Assembly (NCBI GenBank): GCA_949825025.1 | Contig: OX463778.1 | Span: forward strand, 24,919,551-24,983,550 | Direction: 5' to 3' | DNA from: Siphlonurus alternatus | Lineage: Eukaryota > Arthropoda > Insecta > Ephemeroptera > Siphlonuridae | DNA: 64,000 bases | Part shown: piece by piece, positions 27,611-38,521 of the stretch | Layout of the letters: each line of letters begins with the position of its first letter | How positions within the stretch are numbered: position 1 is the stretch's first letter | Position numbers and translations under genes: made by a program | Notes under the pieces: generated by a model | Databases searched by the model: none | The model's input: the letters and a program-made list of their open reading frames with translations, nothing else | What the model was told of the DNA's origin: nothing

Positions 27611-27759
27611 TAATGGGTGGTATTCACGAAGAGTTAAGGAGCGTTTTAGGAAGAGATATTTTAAGGAGCATTTTCCTTACCTGTACCTGGTATAAAAAAC
27701 GCTTCTTAAAATATCTCTCCCTAAAACGCTCCTTAACTCTTCGTGAATACCACCCATTA
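27611..27759. mobile_element. Foldback MITE, about 149 bp
   Basis: The ends TAATGGGTGGTATTCACGAA and its reverse complement continue inward as matching arms of about 55 bp (GAGTTAAGGAGCG and CGCTCCTTAACTC, then AGATATTTTAAG and CTTAAAATATCT). The short overlapping open frames on both strands are by-products of the inverted repeat. The ATTCAC-AAG core of the ends recalls the foldback at 57568-57714. Confidence 0.7.
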
Positions 27760-27792
27760 ATATTTTTTAATTGTTTGATGTTATTAAGTCCG

Positions 27793-27822
27793 GCTTGTTC
27801 CTTCACGGCTTGTTCCTTCACG
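27793..27822 (+). repeat. Tandem duplication of a 15-bp unit
   Basis: GGCTTGTTCCTTCAC occurs twice in direct succession, just after the foldback at 27611-27759. Confidence 0.85.
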
Positions 27823-28509
27823 TTGTTTGCTTGCCTAACTTATTTATTGTTCGTGGATTTGAGATATGTCGGAGGAACACTATTTACTTGTATGTTTACT
27901 GTATAGTAGCGCTATACATAATATAGGTATGGAAAGTTTACATGAATCATCTGGACATCATCAACTTTTAAATTTTGCCTAGCAGTTAACACATTTTTAC
28001 AACCGAAAACATAAAAGCACTCTAAAACTTGAAATTTTTACAACTTCCCCGACGTGATTTCTTTAATACTCCATGATGATGATATTAAATTTATATTAGA
28101 CGTTGAATACGATTGATCAGAAATGTAAATAAAAGGCCTTATTCTAATATCGTTGAAGTCTCAGTCAAGCTCATGGCACGCACCGAGTATAGAACAAGCA
28201 AGGAAAGCAGAAGTCAATTGGCTGACATCACAGACCTATAATTTACTTGACCAATTACAAGATTGTCGATTCCCTGCTTGTTCTGTTTGTGCCCGGAATG
28301 TTAGGCCAGTCTGTACTGTGGGTGCCAAATATTTTCCAAACTGATGGGGGAGGACAAGAGGATAATTTAAATGTCAGTGCGTGGAGTACCAAAGTACAAT
28401 AACCGGTATATAATAATAAAGCTCAAAATATTTTAAAATTCTATCAATAACTCTTGTATGCATCTGTATGCATCTGTACGAGTAACGAAGTATTTTTAAT
28501 TGCTTTTCC

Positions 28510-28689
28510 TTAATACCCTCGGCGGTGAGCTCGTGCGCAAAGCTTGCCGACCTTAGCCTTGGTAGTCGCCAGGTTCCTAGAGCACATCCGCTCCCCGCAG
28601 TGCGACATGCACTTTATGTCCCCCAGCTGCCCTGGCTCTTTAGGAACGTTACAGCCTCCGGCAGCATCTATTTCTAAGAGAAATTTCCC
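28510..28689 (-). CDS. Possible cysteine-rich C-terminal exon, unidentified
   Basis: A GC-rich patch in AT-rich intron carries a 59-codon open frame on the minus strand, ending in TAA at 28510-28512. It has five Cys: one in GGC, a C-x3-C-x4-C cluster (KCMSHCGERMC) and a later one in KLCARAHRRGY. There is no upstream Met, so if coding it must be the spliced terminal exon of an antisense gene. A TTAG that could be an acceptor lies near its 5' end, with a poor pyrimidine tract. I do not recognise a family. It may equally be a non-coding conserved or regulatory element. Confidence 0.2.
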   Translation of the reverse strand, partial: GKFLLEIDAAGGCNVPKEPGQLGDIKCMSHCGERMCSRNLATTKAKVGKLCARAHRRGY

Positions 28690-31600
28690 TTATGCTTACG
28701 ACGTCACTCACTAAGGGGTGATTGTCAAAACCAGTGACCAATGACTTCAAATTAAAGGTCACGTGGTACCTATTTTTAACCAATCAAACTATTTCATGTA
28801 ATCCCAAGTTTGCGAGGGAGTGCAGTCTGATGCACTCCTCGAGAGAGTTCAAGACAGCGGCTCGAGAGATCAACATCTCAGCTCGCTTATATCAGTTTTC
28901 ATCATATAAACAGTAAACGTGTTAACGTGCTACAATAATGAAATAAAAAATAAACGGCTAGTGAATATCAGTGAACCGTGCGCACCTGCATTATTACAAT
29001 GATGCATATAATTATGCAATGCCGCAGTGTCATGCAAGTGCATTCATTGGCCCCTCCCGGCACGTCTGCTGCTATCATCTCATCCAAAAAGTTTACATTG
29101 TATAATATAAAATCTCTGTCTCATCTCTGCAATAGGGTTATTTCTCAACCTATGGTAAAGTACATTTTCGTCCTAAATATTCATTGCTTTTTCTTCATGA
29201 TCATGTTTCAGTGTTTTGGTCATGGATGTAATTATTTGAGATTTCTTTGAATAATTAAAAAGTTCTCATGTTTAAAAAGTTTTCAATATAATATGTGTTC
29301 GAAAATACGGTGGTATCGTTCATAAAAAAGTATCCCTATACTTTTTATTAGTATATATATGTTATATAATTCAGGTACTTTTAAAAATATTATAGTTTAA
29401 AAAAATATATATATTAAGAAATCAACTGCGTTAAAATATTTAATAAAGTTGATGATCTTTAAGTGAAATCCCTTTTAACTTTGAATAATATGCACTCAAA
29501 CAATTATATAATGTGTCAGCAGCCTTGTCAAAACATTTTCCCTTGTTGAGCACCAAAACTAAACCTCTATTATAGGCCTGACACCTTAATCCGAAGTAAT
29601 CCGCTATATTTGGATGCTGATCGAGTTGCCTAACCTTGCTCGAGGTGAGATATTAGGGCAAAGCAGGCACTTATTGATTGTTTTAGTGTGTATACTGCGA
29701 CATATTATTATGACATTTTAGATATTTTATGAATTCCTATTTGTTATAATATAGTGACTTGATTAGCATGAAAGTAGAAGGTAAAACTTAATCTGTATAT
29801 TACGAAAAACTGTAGCAGCTTGAAATAATTTTCATCGGTATCACGCAATATTTTTGGTTTATATAATATTTATAAAAACTTTTTGAGTATATAATTTACA
29901 TATTGTGTATAAGGTTATGTATATTTTAAGCAATATAATATAAGCTATCTCATACTACTTTCTATTCAAAATAAAATCGATTTACATGGGGAGGGGAAAT
30001 TTTTCTTTTTATTTTAATAAATGTATACGAGCCCGTGGCTTCAGCTAAGTCTCAAGTTTTTTTGCGACTCTCAGGAGAATATAGTCTTTGTTACTGGAAG
30101 AATGCAAACACTCAGGTACTGTGACGTCAAAGTTGAACTCTAAGGGGACTCATTTTCGTCAGATATAACGTGACAAGCTTACCAACAGTTCAGACTCGAC
30201 GTTGTCGTTTGTCGCTTTACCACAGCGAGCACGCTCGCCATAAACAACATCTTTCCAATTCGGTTGAAGTTAACCTATCTTATTTTGCACTGCACCTATT
30301 TTTTTCCCCCCGCCCTCTCTTCGCAGTACCATATAATAAATAATACCCTAGAGCTTGCCAGTTCCGAATCGTGCATTCCAACTCATTCAGAGTATAGGGT
30401 CATTTATCTGTAACATTCACGCATGGCTTGTAATAGCGTAAATATTTAAATTTACTGATAGTATATTAATATATAGCGTTTATATTTGTACAATAATTTA
30501 ATATTTATTATACTTAATTAAAACAAGATGGAATTTATTTCACGATAACACTGCAGAGAAATATATATTTAAATATTGTAAAAATATAAAAAAATGGGTT
30601 CGATCACACGTAATAGCAATTATAAGTTTCACGTCGTTGGTTCTCTTATAGTGCCACAAATTGGTGCTCTCTTTTTCATGGTAACAAGCGAGCTCTGATG
30701 ATCACTCGATCGTAGCGTAGCTTTATCGACATTTCAGAGGAAAACGTCTTGAGTTATCTCTATCAGCTGCAGCCTGAGCAGTTTCTGCTGGCAGTCAGCT
30801 TATTTACCACTGGCTGGTGATCTATAAAGTCTAAAATATGTGAAAACAAAGAAAATAATATACACAGCACGTTTCATGTAGTAGACGACCTATTTGGGGG
30901 GAATAAGGTGTAGATATCGTAATAGTAAAATAATGTAGTTAAAATTCTTTTTTGGAATTATTTAATAGTTACAATATATTTTTATGCAACGTAGGGATAT
31001 CGAAATATTTTACATTGATCAGTCTTGTATCGATCATGCAATTTTAGCAATGCTTTTCTGTGGAAAACAAACGCATTTTTTTTATGTGCACTATACGTTA
31101 CTACACACTACGACGTAATACAACATGTAAAAGCAGTCACGATAGAGAAAAGTTATACGACTTTTTTCCGAGCGACTTCCATGCACTCACCCGTGTAGCC
31201 TCGTCAGATTTGATTCTATCGTAGCGTTGCGAGCACGCCCGGCTGTGTCCTCCCGTCCATTGAAATGCGACCCTCTCCCCTGTGCCTTCCTCAGCTTTGC
31301 TAACTAAAAGCCTCATGCGGTGTTTTCATAAGTACTTACGTTCTCTACCCTAAAATGGAAAATGTAAAGAAACTTCAATTACTAGTTATAATGTCTGAAA
31401 ACTTTTTAAATCAAACTTTTATTTTAATAGTGAAATATTCTACCTTATTATAGAATATAGATACATAATGTTAAACTATATGAAATACGAAGTTGAGTAT
31501 TAATTATTTATGTCTTGTGTTAGTTTAGCTGTCGTAGTGTTTGGCTTGAAATTATTAGACTTGTTGGGGGAGTGCGAGCAATCACTCATTTGCTCGTCGT

Positions 31601-33778
31601 TGTTTTGCCTGCTATATAAAATGAAAATTTACAACAAGTTCAACAGGAAACATTTACCACCCACGTAATAACGTTCAACTTTTGCAGTTTAAAGAGGCTT
31701 TCTTGTTACGTACAAGTGTGCTGCATGTTTTTTTCTGTACACTCAGGACGTAAGCTGTAACAAACTTGATTACAACTTATAATTAATGATGCTATGTGGT
31801 GTATATATAAAAAATATAATAGAGCATTTTCTTGACATCAGTGTTATTTTTTTTTCCTTCCTTTTTTTCTTATTTTTACTGAAAAGAAAAATTTGATATG
31901 CTTTTACCTGCGTCATGTAAGTGAAAATCAATGAAATAATAAATTGTGCCTGTCAACGAAATAAAAGATACTTACAAGTACACTGTTTAGCTTGGAAGAG
32001 TTCTATAATCTGTAAATAACATTGTATGCTAACGCACACATGCAGGAATTTTAAAGATGAAAAGTTCTAATTTCGCGACGTCGTTCTTATTATAATTATT
32101 ACACTACAATTAATTTGTTTATTCCCTCCGAAAGTAGCCGAAAATGCAAGTTTTTTTTTTACCTTCTTGTTTGTATTTTAGTTTTGAGAAATGTTGCCAA
32201 GGGTGTTGTTTATAAGTATAGTACTGAAGTAATAAAACATTGATATAATAATATAGTGGTAGCTTCAAAGGAGCTTTTAGCGTTTGAACTGTTTTGGACT
32301 GCAGACACTGTTGATAAATGTAGCTGCGTTAGGAGTATTGACTTTTATCACTTACGTATTAAGTTTCTGCATTCAGCATTGCATGCTTGGGATACGATGT
32401 TCTTTTAGTTACACATCAATATACCGCAAAATGTCCGCAGCGTAATTTCTTGATATGTTTATTAGGTTTGTTAAAAATAGAAAGAACCTCCCCTAATTTA
32501 CATATAGGGTTATTTGTACCTGATATTTCATGTTGGTACGTATAAGTTGTTTGGCATTAGAATGTAGTCATTACTCCCACGGGTGCACCTGCATCCCCGC
32601 ATATGTCATGCTTAGTGGGTGTGTTAGCACCGCCACCAAGTTGTGAAGCTATATACATCCATCTCATGAAGAAGCGCCGCCTCGTGGCGCTGACACGCTC
32701 TTCGCTATTATTTACCGGCTGATATAAAATTGCGACAGGCAGCAAGGATGATGATGGCTCTATCTCTTCCTTTCCTCTCTTGACGTATATAACAGCAAAA
32801 AGCTAGCAAGCAATTTAAAAAACTAATATTTCATGTTTACATCAAGCTTTCTTGTCACGATCAATAAAAATTATTCTTATCTTTTAATAAATATTAAATA
32901 GTTTTGTGTAACATTTATTATATATAATAAACATGATTTAACACATTCAATTTGATATAATTTAAAAAAAAAATCTAAAAGTTATTGCATTAAACAATAA
33001 AATTGTTGCCTATAACGGGCGTATGATATTCAAACAGTTTTAAAGGTAGCTTATTCTGTATATAAGCTATTGTAAAAAAATATATACAGTAGCAATTGTC
33101 AAATCATTGACAGGCGTGGTTATTGTACTAAACAATAGTCTATTTTGTGTTTTCCTGTCAACAATGGAGGATTACCGGCAGACAATCAATCGATAAGTGG
33201 GTGGGGTCCAACTTGTAAGAGGACAATATTATAGTAGCTCTTTGATGGCGCTAACGGGTTTTCCGAACGACTTATTCAATCTGAGCCTCCCTTTTTCACT
33301 GTGGCGTATAAGCTTCTTAGCGCCGTCTCTGACAACAATATTGCAATCTCCGCCGTCATCCCTCGTCGAGTGTTGTTGATATGTAACACCCCTTCCTTGC
33401 TGTAGGAAATCTGAAATCAATTTTTTTATAATTGATTTCAATTACCCTCAAAAAAATATATATATATTAAGGCTGAGAGTAAGTTTTCTCGAAATATTGT
33501 TATTTTTTGTTCATTATTTTATGAAATAAAAAACAAATGCGTTATATTCAATTACATAAAGTTTTTTTTTATATCAAGAGGTTTTTCTTTTCCTCCTTTG
33601 GTCATTTCATTTTTTCCCCCCTGTTAAAATAGAAAGGAAGTTATTTACCTTATCCTCCTCTCTCAGTTTGGATAAGATTGCACAAAGAAAACGACAAGAC
33701 AGTATTCATTTCTCCGCGTCTGCCCCGTGTGGCACACTGCTCGAGGTTATGTGACCCGCGCGACTACGAGGCTCTACT

Positions 33779-33793
33779 GGTTGCCTAGCAACC
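33779..33793. promoter_or_regulatory. RFX/X-box-like palindrome
   Basis: GGTTGC-CTA-GCAACC is a 15-bp inverted repeat matching the general X-box form bound by RFX factors. It lies in a GC-rich patch (about 33710-33870) some 0.8 kb upstream of the exon at 34609, with a TGACGTCA at 33898-33905. It could mark an internal promoter or enhancer. Confidence 0.3.
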
Positions 33794-34608
33794 CAGGCGC
33801 TAGCTGTCACAGAAGCTCTCTCTCTGGACGACGCGTCGTGTCAGGCAGTCACGTCCTGTTCTCTTCCAGTAATAATAACAATCATAGCAGCTATCCGTGA
33901 CGTCATGTGCCACATGTGCATAGTTTTTTTTATTCATTATGCCACTGCAACTTGTCTAACAACATATTATAGAAAATGGTTATAATAATTCTAGTACATA
34001 TAATTAATTCTTGACGTTTAGTACTTAAAAGCTCGCACAAAATTGACATTTGAGGCAGGACCCGCAGAACTTGAGCAAAATTAGTTTTATTCTTAATTTA
34101 AATTCTATATTGAACGTAAAATATTTAAATATTTAAACTTTTTATGTTCCATGCAGCTCCCTAGCACAAATTTTGTATTATATTACGCGTAACAAAAACT
34201 TTTAATTCCAAGTTGGAAATAGTGCAACATAAAAATGCAGAAGAAATTTTGTGCCGTGCGCAAATCTCGTCTTATTGTTATATTGCATGTGAAATTGTAT
34301 GTGTGGTATGCGTTTTGCCGTCACGTGTGGAATTCGAAGAATTGAAACTAGTAAACGCTATAACGGCGTTGCATCATGACTGTCGAGTGTCGATGATGCA
34401 AATCCACCTTTAAGTAGCGTTTAAGCCCATCGTCTTTTAGATTCTCATATCTCCGCTCATTCTTGTCATTAATAATTTGGATCTTTGCCATAAGCTAGCT
34501 AGGATAAAAACATATTGAAACACTTTGCAAGACATCATTTTTAATTAAACGTCCCTTTTTATGTGACGTGATTGTTCTAATTGTGGACTGCTTGTGTTGT
34601 GTGCGCAG

Positions 34609-34923
34609 CAGACTGAGTCCGAGTCCGAGGGGGGCTCTCAGCAGGGGCCTGCTTCCTCTGCCGGGGGCCCCCAGGCCGTGGCAGCAGTGGCAGCAGCAGC
34701 GGCAGCAGCGGCGGCGGCGGCAGCAGCAGCAGCGGCCGCAGGTTCTCCTGGAACTGTGAACCAGACCACCACCCCTGGAGTGACACAACCTGCCCCCGGT
34801 ACCGCAGTGGTTCCCGGCACACCTGGAGCCGTTCAAGATCCGAGCAAGAACCAACCCAAGCGACTCCACGTATCCAACATCCCCTTCCGCTTCAGAGACC
34901 CTGATCTGAGAGCCATGTTTGGG
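34609..34923 (+). CDS. Rbfox1: Rbfox exon: poly-Ala linker and start of RRM (315 nt)
   Basis: Phase-0 exon between the acceptor TGTGCGCAG and the donor GTGAGT, giving residues 67-171. It opens with an acidic TESESEG stretch, then a run of 17 Ala (residues 94-110) written with mixed GCA/GCG/GCC codons, then a Thr/Pro/Gly linker. From residue 151 it enters the RNA-recognition motif: [17 protein letters not shown] contains RNP2 (LHVSNI) and the Phe-rich loop that RBFOX uses to grip UGCAUG. One difference from the vertebrate motif is Ala instead of Gln before MFG. The first part of the exon varies widely in length between species; the RRM part is almost invariant. Confidence 0.97.
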
Positions 34924-34997
34924 GTGAGTTACAACCACCGTCATCATTAATCAATATCCCCTTTCATCTTTAATAATCAATCTGTTTGTTCTTCCAG
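34924..34997 (+). other. Rbfox1: Short intron (74 nt)
   Basis: By far the shortest intron of the gene, between the two exons coding the first half of the RRM. GTGAGT donor, TTGTTCTTCCAG acceptor. Confidence 0.95.
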
Positions 34998-35051
34998 CAA
35001 TTTGGCCCAATACTGGACGTGGAAATTATTTTCAACGAGCGTGGATCCAAG
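34998..35051 (+). CDS. Rbfox1: Rbfox RRM exon (54 nt)
   Basis: Codes 18 residues (172-189), QFGPILDVEIIFNERGSK, between RNP2 and RNP1. Length and phase (0/0) equal the 54-nt exon of vertebrate RBFOX genes; Pro replaces Lys after QFG. Acceptor CTTCCAG, donor GTAACG. Confidence 0.97.
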
Positions 35052-38000
35052 GTAACGTCATCCTATTATATTTTTCTCTCCCTTTTTTTTTATCATATTG
35101 TTTGTTTTATGTCACCGAGTCTTCCTTCTCTCTAGCAGACACATGCTGAGGGTTGCGGCCCTTAGTAACGGCTTAAGTCGACCGTAATCCTTGTGTGTGT
35201 ACAGTAGAAAGGGTTTTAAGCCTTTTGTTTTAAGAAGACGACGACGCTCGCTTGTATTACCATTTTGAGGGAATCTAATTAACTTAAGATTACCCTTAGT
35301 ATTCAAATATTGTCAGATTGAAGTTGTACACAATATCTAATCCTACTGTACGTTGATGACATTGCTCATAGAGAGAAGGAAAGCTCACACTGCTTATAAA
35401 TGGAAATTAAAAATGCGTGTTGCGTTGTGCTCACTAGTGCTAATATGCTATAATAGTTATGTCGCCAGCTGTCCTGGATGCTGTTATGAATTTCTGTGGT
35501 TGTTTTTGTATACTACAGGTACCTGAGAGCTGCCAAATATGTGACTTCAGATGCAGACAATAGAGAAAAAAGGACCCTTATAAACTTCAATTTAATCTTA
35601 CCAAAGAGACAGGAGTGTGTAATCACAAGGCAGTTCGAAATTGAATCGTCTGTGGTTCAATTTAAAGTAACGCAATGCTTTTTGTGTGTCCTACTTTTTT
35701 TTTTCTTCCCCCGTCAAAAGTAATTCTGCTCATTCTACACGAATCGAGTTGACCCGTTATCGTGGCAGTATGGTCGGCGCCTCTTGTGGGCTCTACGCCA
35801 GCCAGCTTCAGTGCTATTTATAACATCTTCATATCGCTGATGTCCGCCAACCAATGTGCGTGGTACCGCGTGCATAGTGGTAACCTTTCTCCTTTATACT
35901 CTTGCTGGTCCCTTTGATGCGCTATTTCGGGAGTAAAAATTACGAAATATGGATTAGATTTGCATAAATTGGTGTGCATCACTGTAAATTCTCCACCCCC
36001 CTCCCTGTCTCCATGTTCAGAGCAATGCGCGCCCTTTACCCTTTGCAATTTTTTCACATTTTCTTTATTTTTTTTTAAGAGCAAACTGCAAATTGTGATA
36101 TTGTTTGTTGAGCACAATGTGACACGGCTATTATTAACTTGCTTACTTGCTTGGTGCTTCTACATGACACTAACCTACTAAAAACTTGTAGGCATAAATT
36201 TAATGTCACTAAAAATAATAAATCAATATTATTATTTTGAGTAAAATGTTTCTTGATTCGTTTCATAAAGAAGCATCAAGATTGTATTCTGAAAAACCAT
36301 TACGTTTTATATTTTTTTGTAAAAGAAGGTTAAATTTTCAGCATTATAATATATTGTACATGAAGTCTTCTATGATATCGATTTCGTTTTTCATATATAT
36401 TTATATATATCAATGTCACCATTGCGGTGACAAATTTTTGCTCGTTTAAAGGAAACGATAGTTTGAGAACATTTAACCTTCACTATTGTTACAATGTTTG
36501 ATTAATTGATTTCCTTCGAAGATGGCGCCGCTCGTGTCTGCTGGCTAACTTAAAAGTTTCTCTCTCGTATAGCCCGGCTAACCAGCAAGTAGCAGAAGTT
36601 GTATCTGTCCCTGCAACACGATTTATATCTATCCAGTGTTCTGTCGTCGCTTTAGTGTTGATGGCTTTTGATGTGGCGAGCGAGTTTCCACTTTTTTTTT
36701 TTAATTTGTTTTAATTATTATTATATATATTATACATAAACGCACTGCATCGTTCATTATTTATTATTTTTATATTTTTTGTGAAGTTGATTAATATCTT
36801 GCTTCTTACAGCAAGTAAGATCTTAAAAAAAAATTAGTTTATTTTATTTTTCAATTTTGTTGTTTTCTTTCATAGCTGTTCACTTTAATCCAAGACCTTT
36901 GCCATTTTGTTACAAAATATCCCAGCTTACCAAATGACGCCTGCAAGCTACCTCTGTAATTATGTTTTATTTATGAAAATTCGATTTAATAAATATAATT
37001 GTTTCCATTTTAACATCAAATGAATTAATTTTATTGAAATTCGTGGTAATTAAGTGTTACTGTAGTATTTAATTTTATTGCTTCACATTTTATTAATTCG
37101 TCGTCAATTAATCGATATCAAGTGTTATATGAAGTGAAGTAGTTTAATTTTTTTACGATTATAACATTCCATCGATTTGACTTGGCTTCATGATCGAGAA
37201 AATTATGGTTACGCCCCCTCAAACAAACATCTGTCACAAAGTGCGCCGTAGTCGAACTTTGTTATTCTTCATCCCTTCATCGCAACTTTCCCTCTTTCCT
37301 CCGGCTGCGTGTAAATTAAGGCAATTGAAGAGGGATCAATCAATGGGAGTTGCGATGAAGTACTTGCATAATTATACCGCGCACTTTATGGCGCTGATCT
37401 GCGGGCGAGAGGGCGTGACCTCGATTATCTCAATAATGTAGCCGCTTACATACTTAACGTTTGCATCGGTAAATAATGCTTCAATGCTTCTTATAAATCT
37501 TATACAACGTTCAGTAATATTTATTTATAATGGAGAATGAATAATAATTATTTTCAATCTTGGTGCATAATATTGTGTACTGTGTTTTTATCTGACATAA
37601 GAAATATTCCGGATTTCAAACTTGATGATCTTTTAGTTTTTTTCTTACGTCCGAGAGAAATAAAAAAAAAATGTTCTCATACCGGAAAAAAACAAAACAA
37701 AAAACGAAACGAATTTCTGTCAATTGTTTTGAGCGAGGAGCTTGCTTGCGTCTTGGCGTACTCGCTGCTGCTGCTGCTGCGTGCCGAATGAGTGAAGCCA
37801 CAGCAGCAGCGAGCCACTCCCCCTCCAGCGTAATCTGCCGCTGTCATTCATTTCCATCAACAATGACTCTTTCTTTCTCTTTTTTTCTCATTTTACAGTA
37901 CTATTTATTTTATGCTTTTAATTTGTATAATCCTTTACCTTTTTCCCTTTATACATACCTTTTTTTTTTATATAATATTTAAAACGAAATAAAAAAAAAA

Positions 38001-38381
38001 AAAAAAAAGAAAAAGATTTTTAAGAACTGATCTGTTTTTAATTCAGTTTGTATTTTTAAACAAAAATCAAATAAAAACTTGTCTAGTTGCATAAATATTT
38101 TAACCTTCCCTCTAACGCTTATTTTTATTTTATTTAATTTTTTTATCTGTTATTAAAATTGTTACTTTTCGAACACCACCTCTTCCATAAGTATATCCTA
38201 GATTTTTATTTTAAAATACCAGCAGCAACTGGACTTGGTTGTTTTTATTCCTCCTACTTTCCTATCCTACCATTCTCACCTGATCTATTGCTGCCCACTG
38301 ATAATGATGATGTGATGATTATGATAATGTGATGATGTGTTATGATGATGATGATATGATGATTGATGATATGATTATTAA

Positions 38382-38387
38382 TGCATG
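38382..38387 (+). promoter_or_regulatory. Intronic UGCAUG (Rbfox site), 33 nt before the RNP1 exon
   Basis: TGCATG sits just 5' of the pyrimidine tract of the acceptor, near where the branch point would be. Fox binding upstream of an exon generally represses its inclusion. Confidence 0.75.
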
Positions 38388-38410
38388 TTTTTTTTTCTTG
38401 TATCTGTTTC

Positions 38411-38416
38411 TGCATG
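38411..38416 (+). promoter_or_regulatory. UGCAUG overlapping the 3' splice site
   Basis: TGCATG directly abuts the CAG of the acceptor (positions -9 to -4 of the intron). Protein bound here would block U2AF from the splice site of the exon that encodes the protein's own RNP1. Confidence 0.8.
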
Positions 38417-38419
38417 CAG

Positions 38420-38512
38420 GGGTTCGGTTTTGTAACTTTCGCGAGTAGTGCGGATGCAGAGAGAGCACGCGAAAAACTTCACGGCACCGTGGTTGAGGGC
38501 AGGAAAATTGAG
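38420..38512 (+). CDS. Rbfox1: Rbfox RRM exon with RNP1 (93 nt), likely autoregulated cassette
   Basis: Codes residues 190-220, opening GFGFVTF (RNP1, with the two stacking Phe) and ending EGRKIE. It is 93 nt, phase 0/0, exactly as in vertebrate RBFOX genes, where skipping removes RNP1 in frame and yields a dominant-negative protein that cannot bind RNA. The donor is weak (GAG|GTGTGC) and TGCATG motifs lie at -38, -9 and +4 relative to the exon. These features fit an exon whose inclusion is repressed by its own product. If intron 3' of it were retained, the frame would run on about 50 codons to a stop. Confidence 0.97.
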
Positions 38513-38515
38513 GTG

Positions 38516-38521
38516 TGCATG
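38516..38521 (+). promoter_or_regulatory. UGCAUG overlapping the 5' splice site
   Basis: TGCATG starts at intron position +4, so a bound Fox protein would compete with U1 snRNP at an already weak donor (GTGTGC). Third of the cluster around the 93-nt exon. Confidence 0.75.

Larger units (their letters stand above)
35052..38419 (+). other. Rbfox1: Intron (3,368 nt) upstream of the RNP1 exon
   Basis: AT-rich, with homopolymer tracts. A CTG/CAG inverted pair (CGCTGCTGCTG at about 37764, CAGCAGCAGCG at about 37802) could form a small hairpin. Close to the 3' end lie TGATGA repeats (about 38300-38370) and two TGCATG motifs. I find no further supported exon. Confidence 0.75.

Noticed and set aside
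34495..34947. Cys/Arg-rich and Leu/Pro-rich open frames on the minus strand
   Set aside because: They are antisense shadows of the GC-rich poly-Ala exon at 34609-34923, which carries the real RRM frame.
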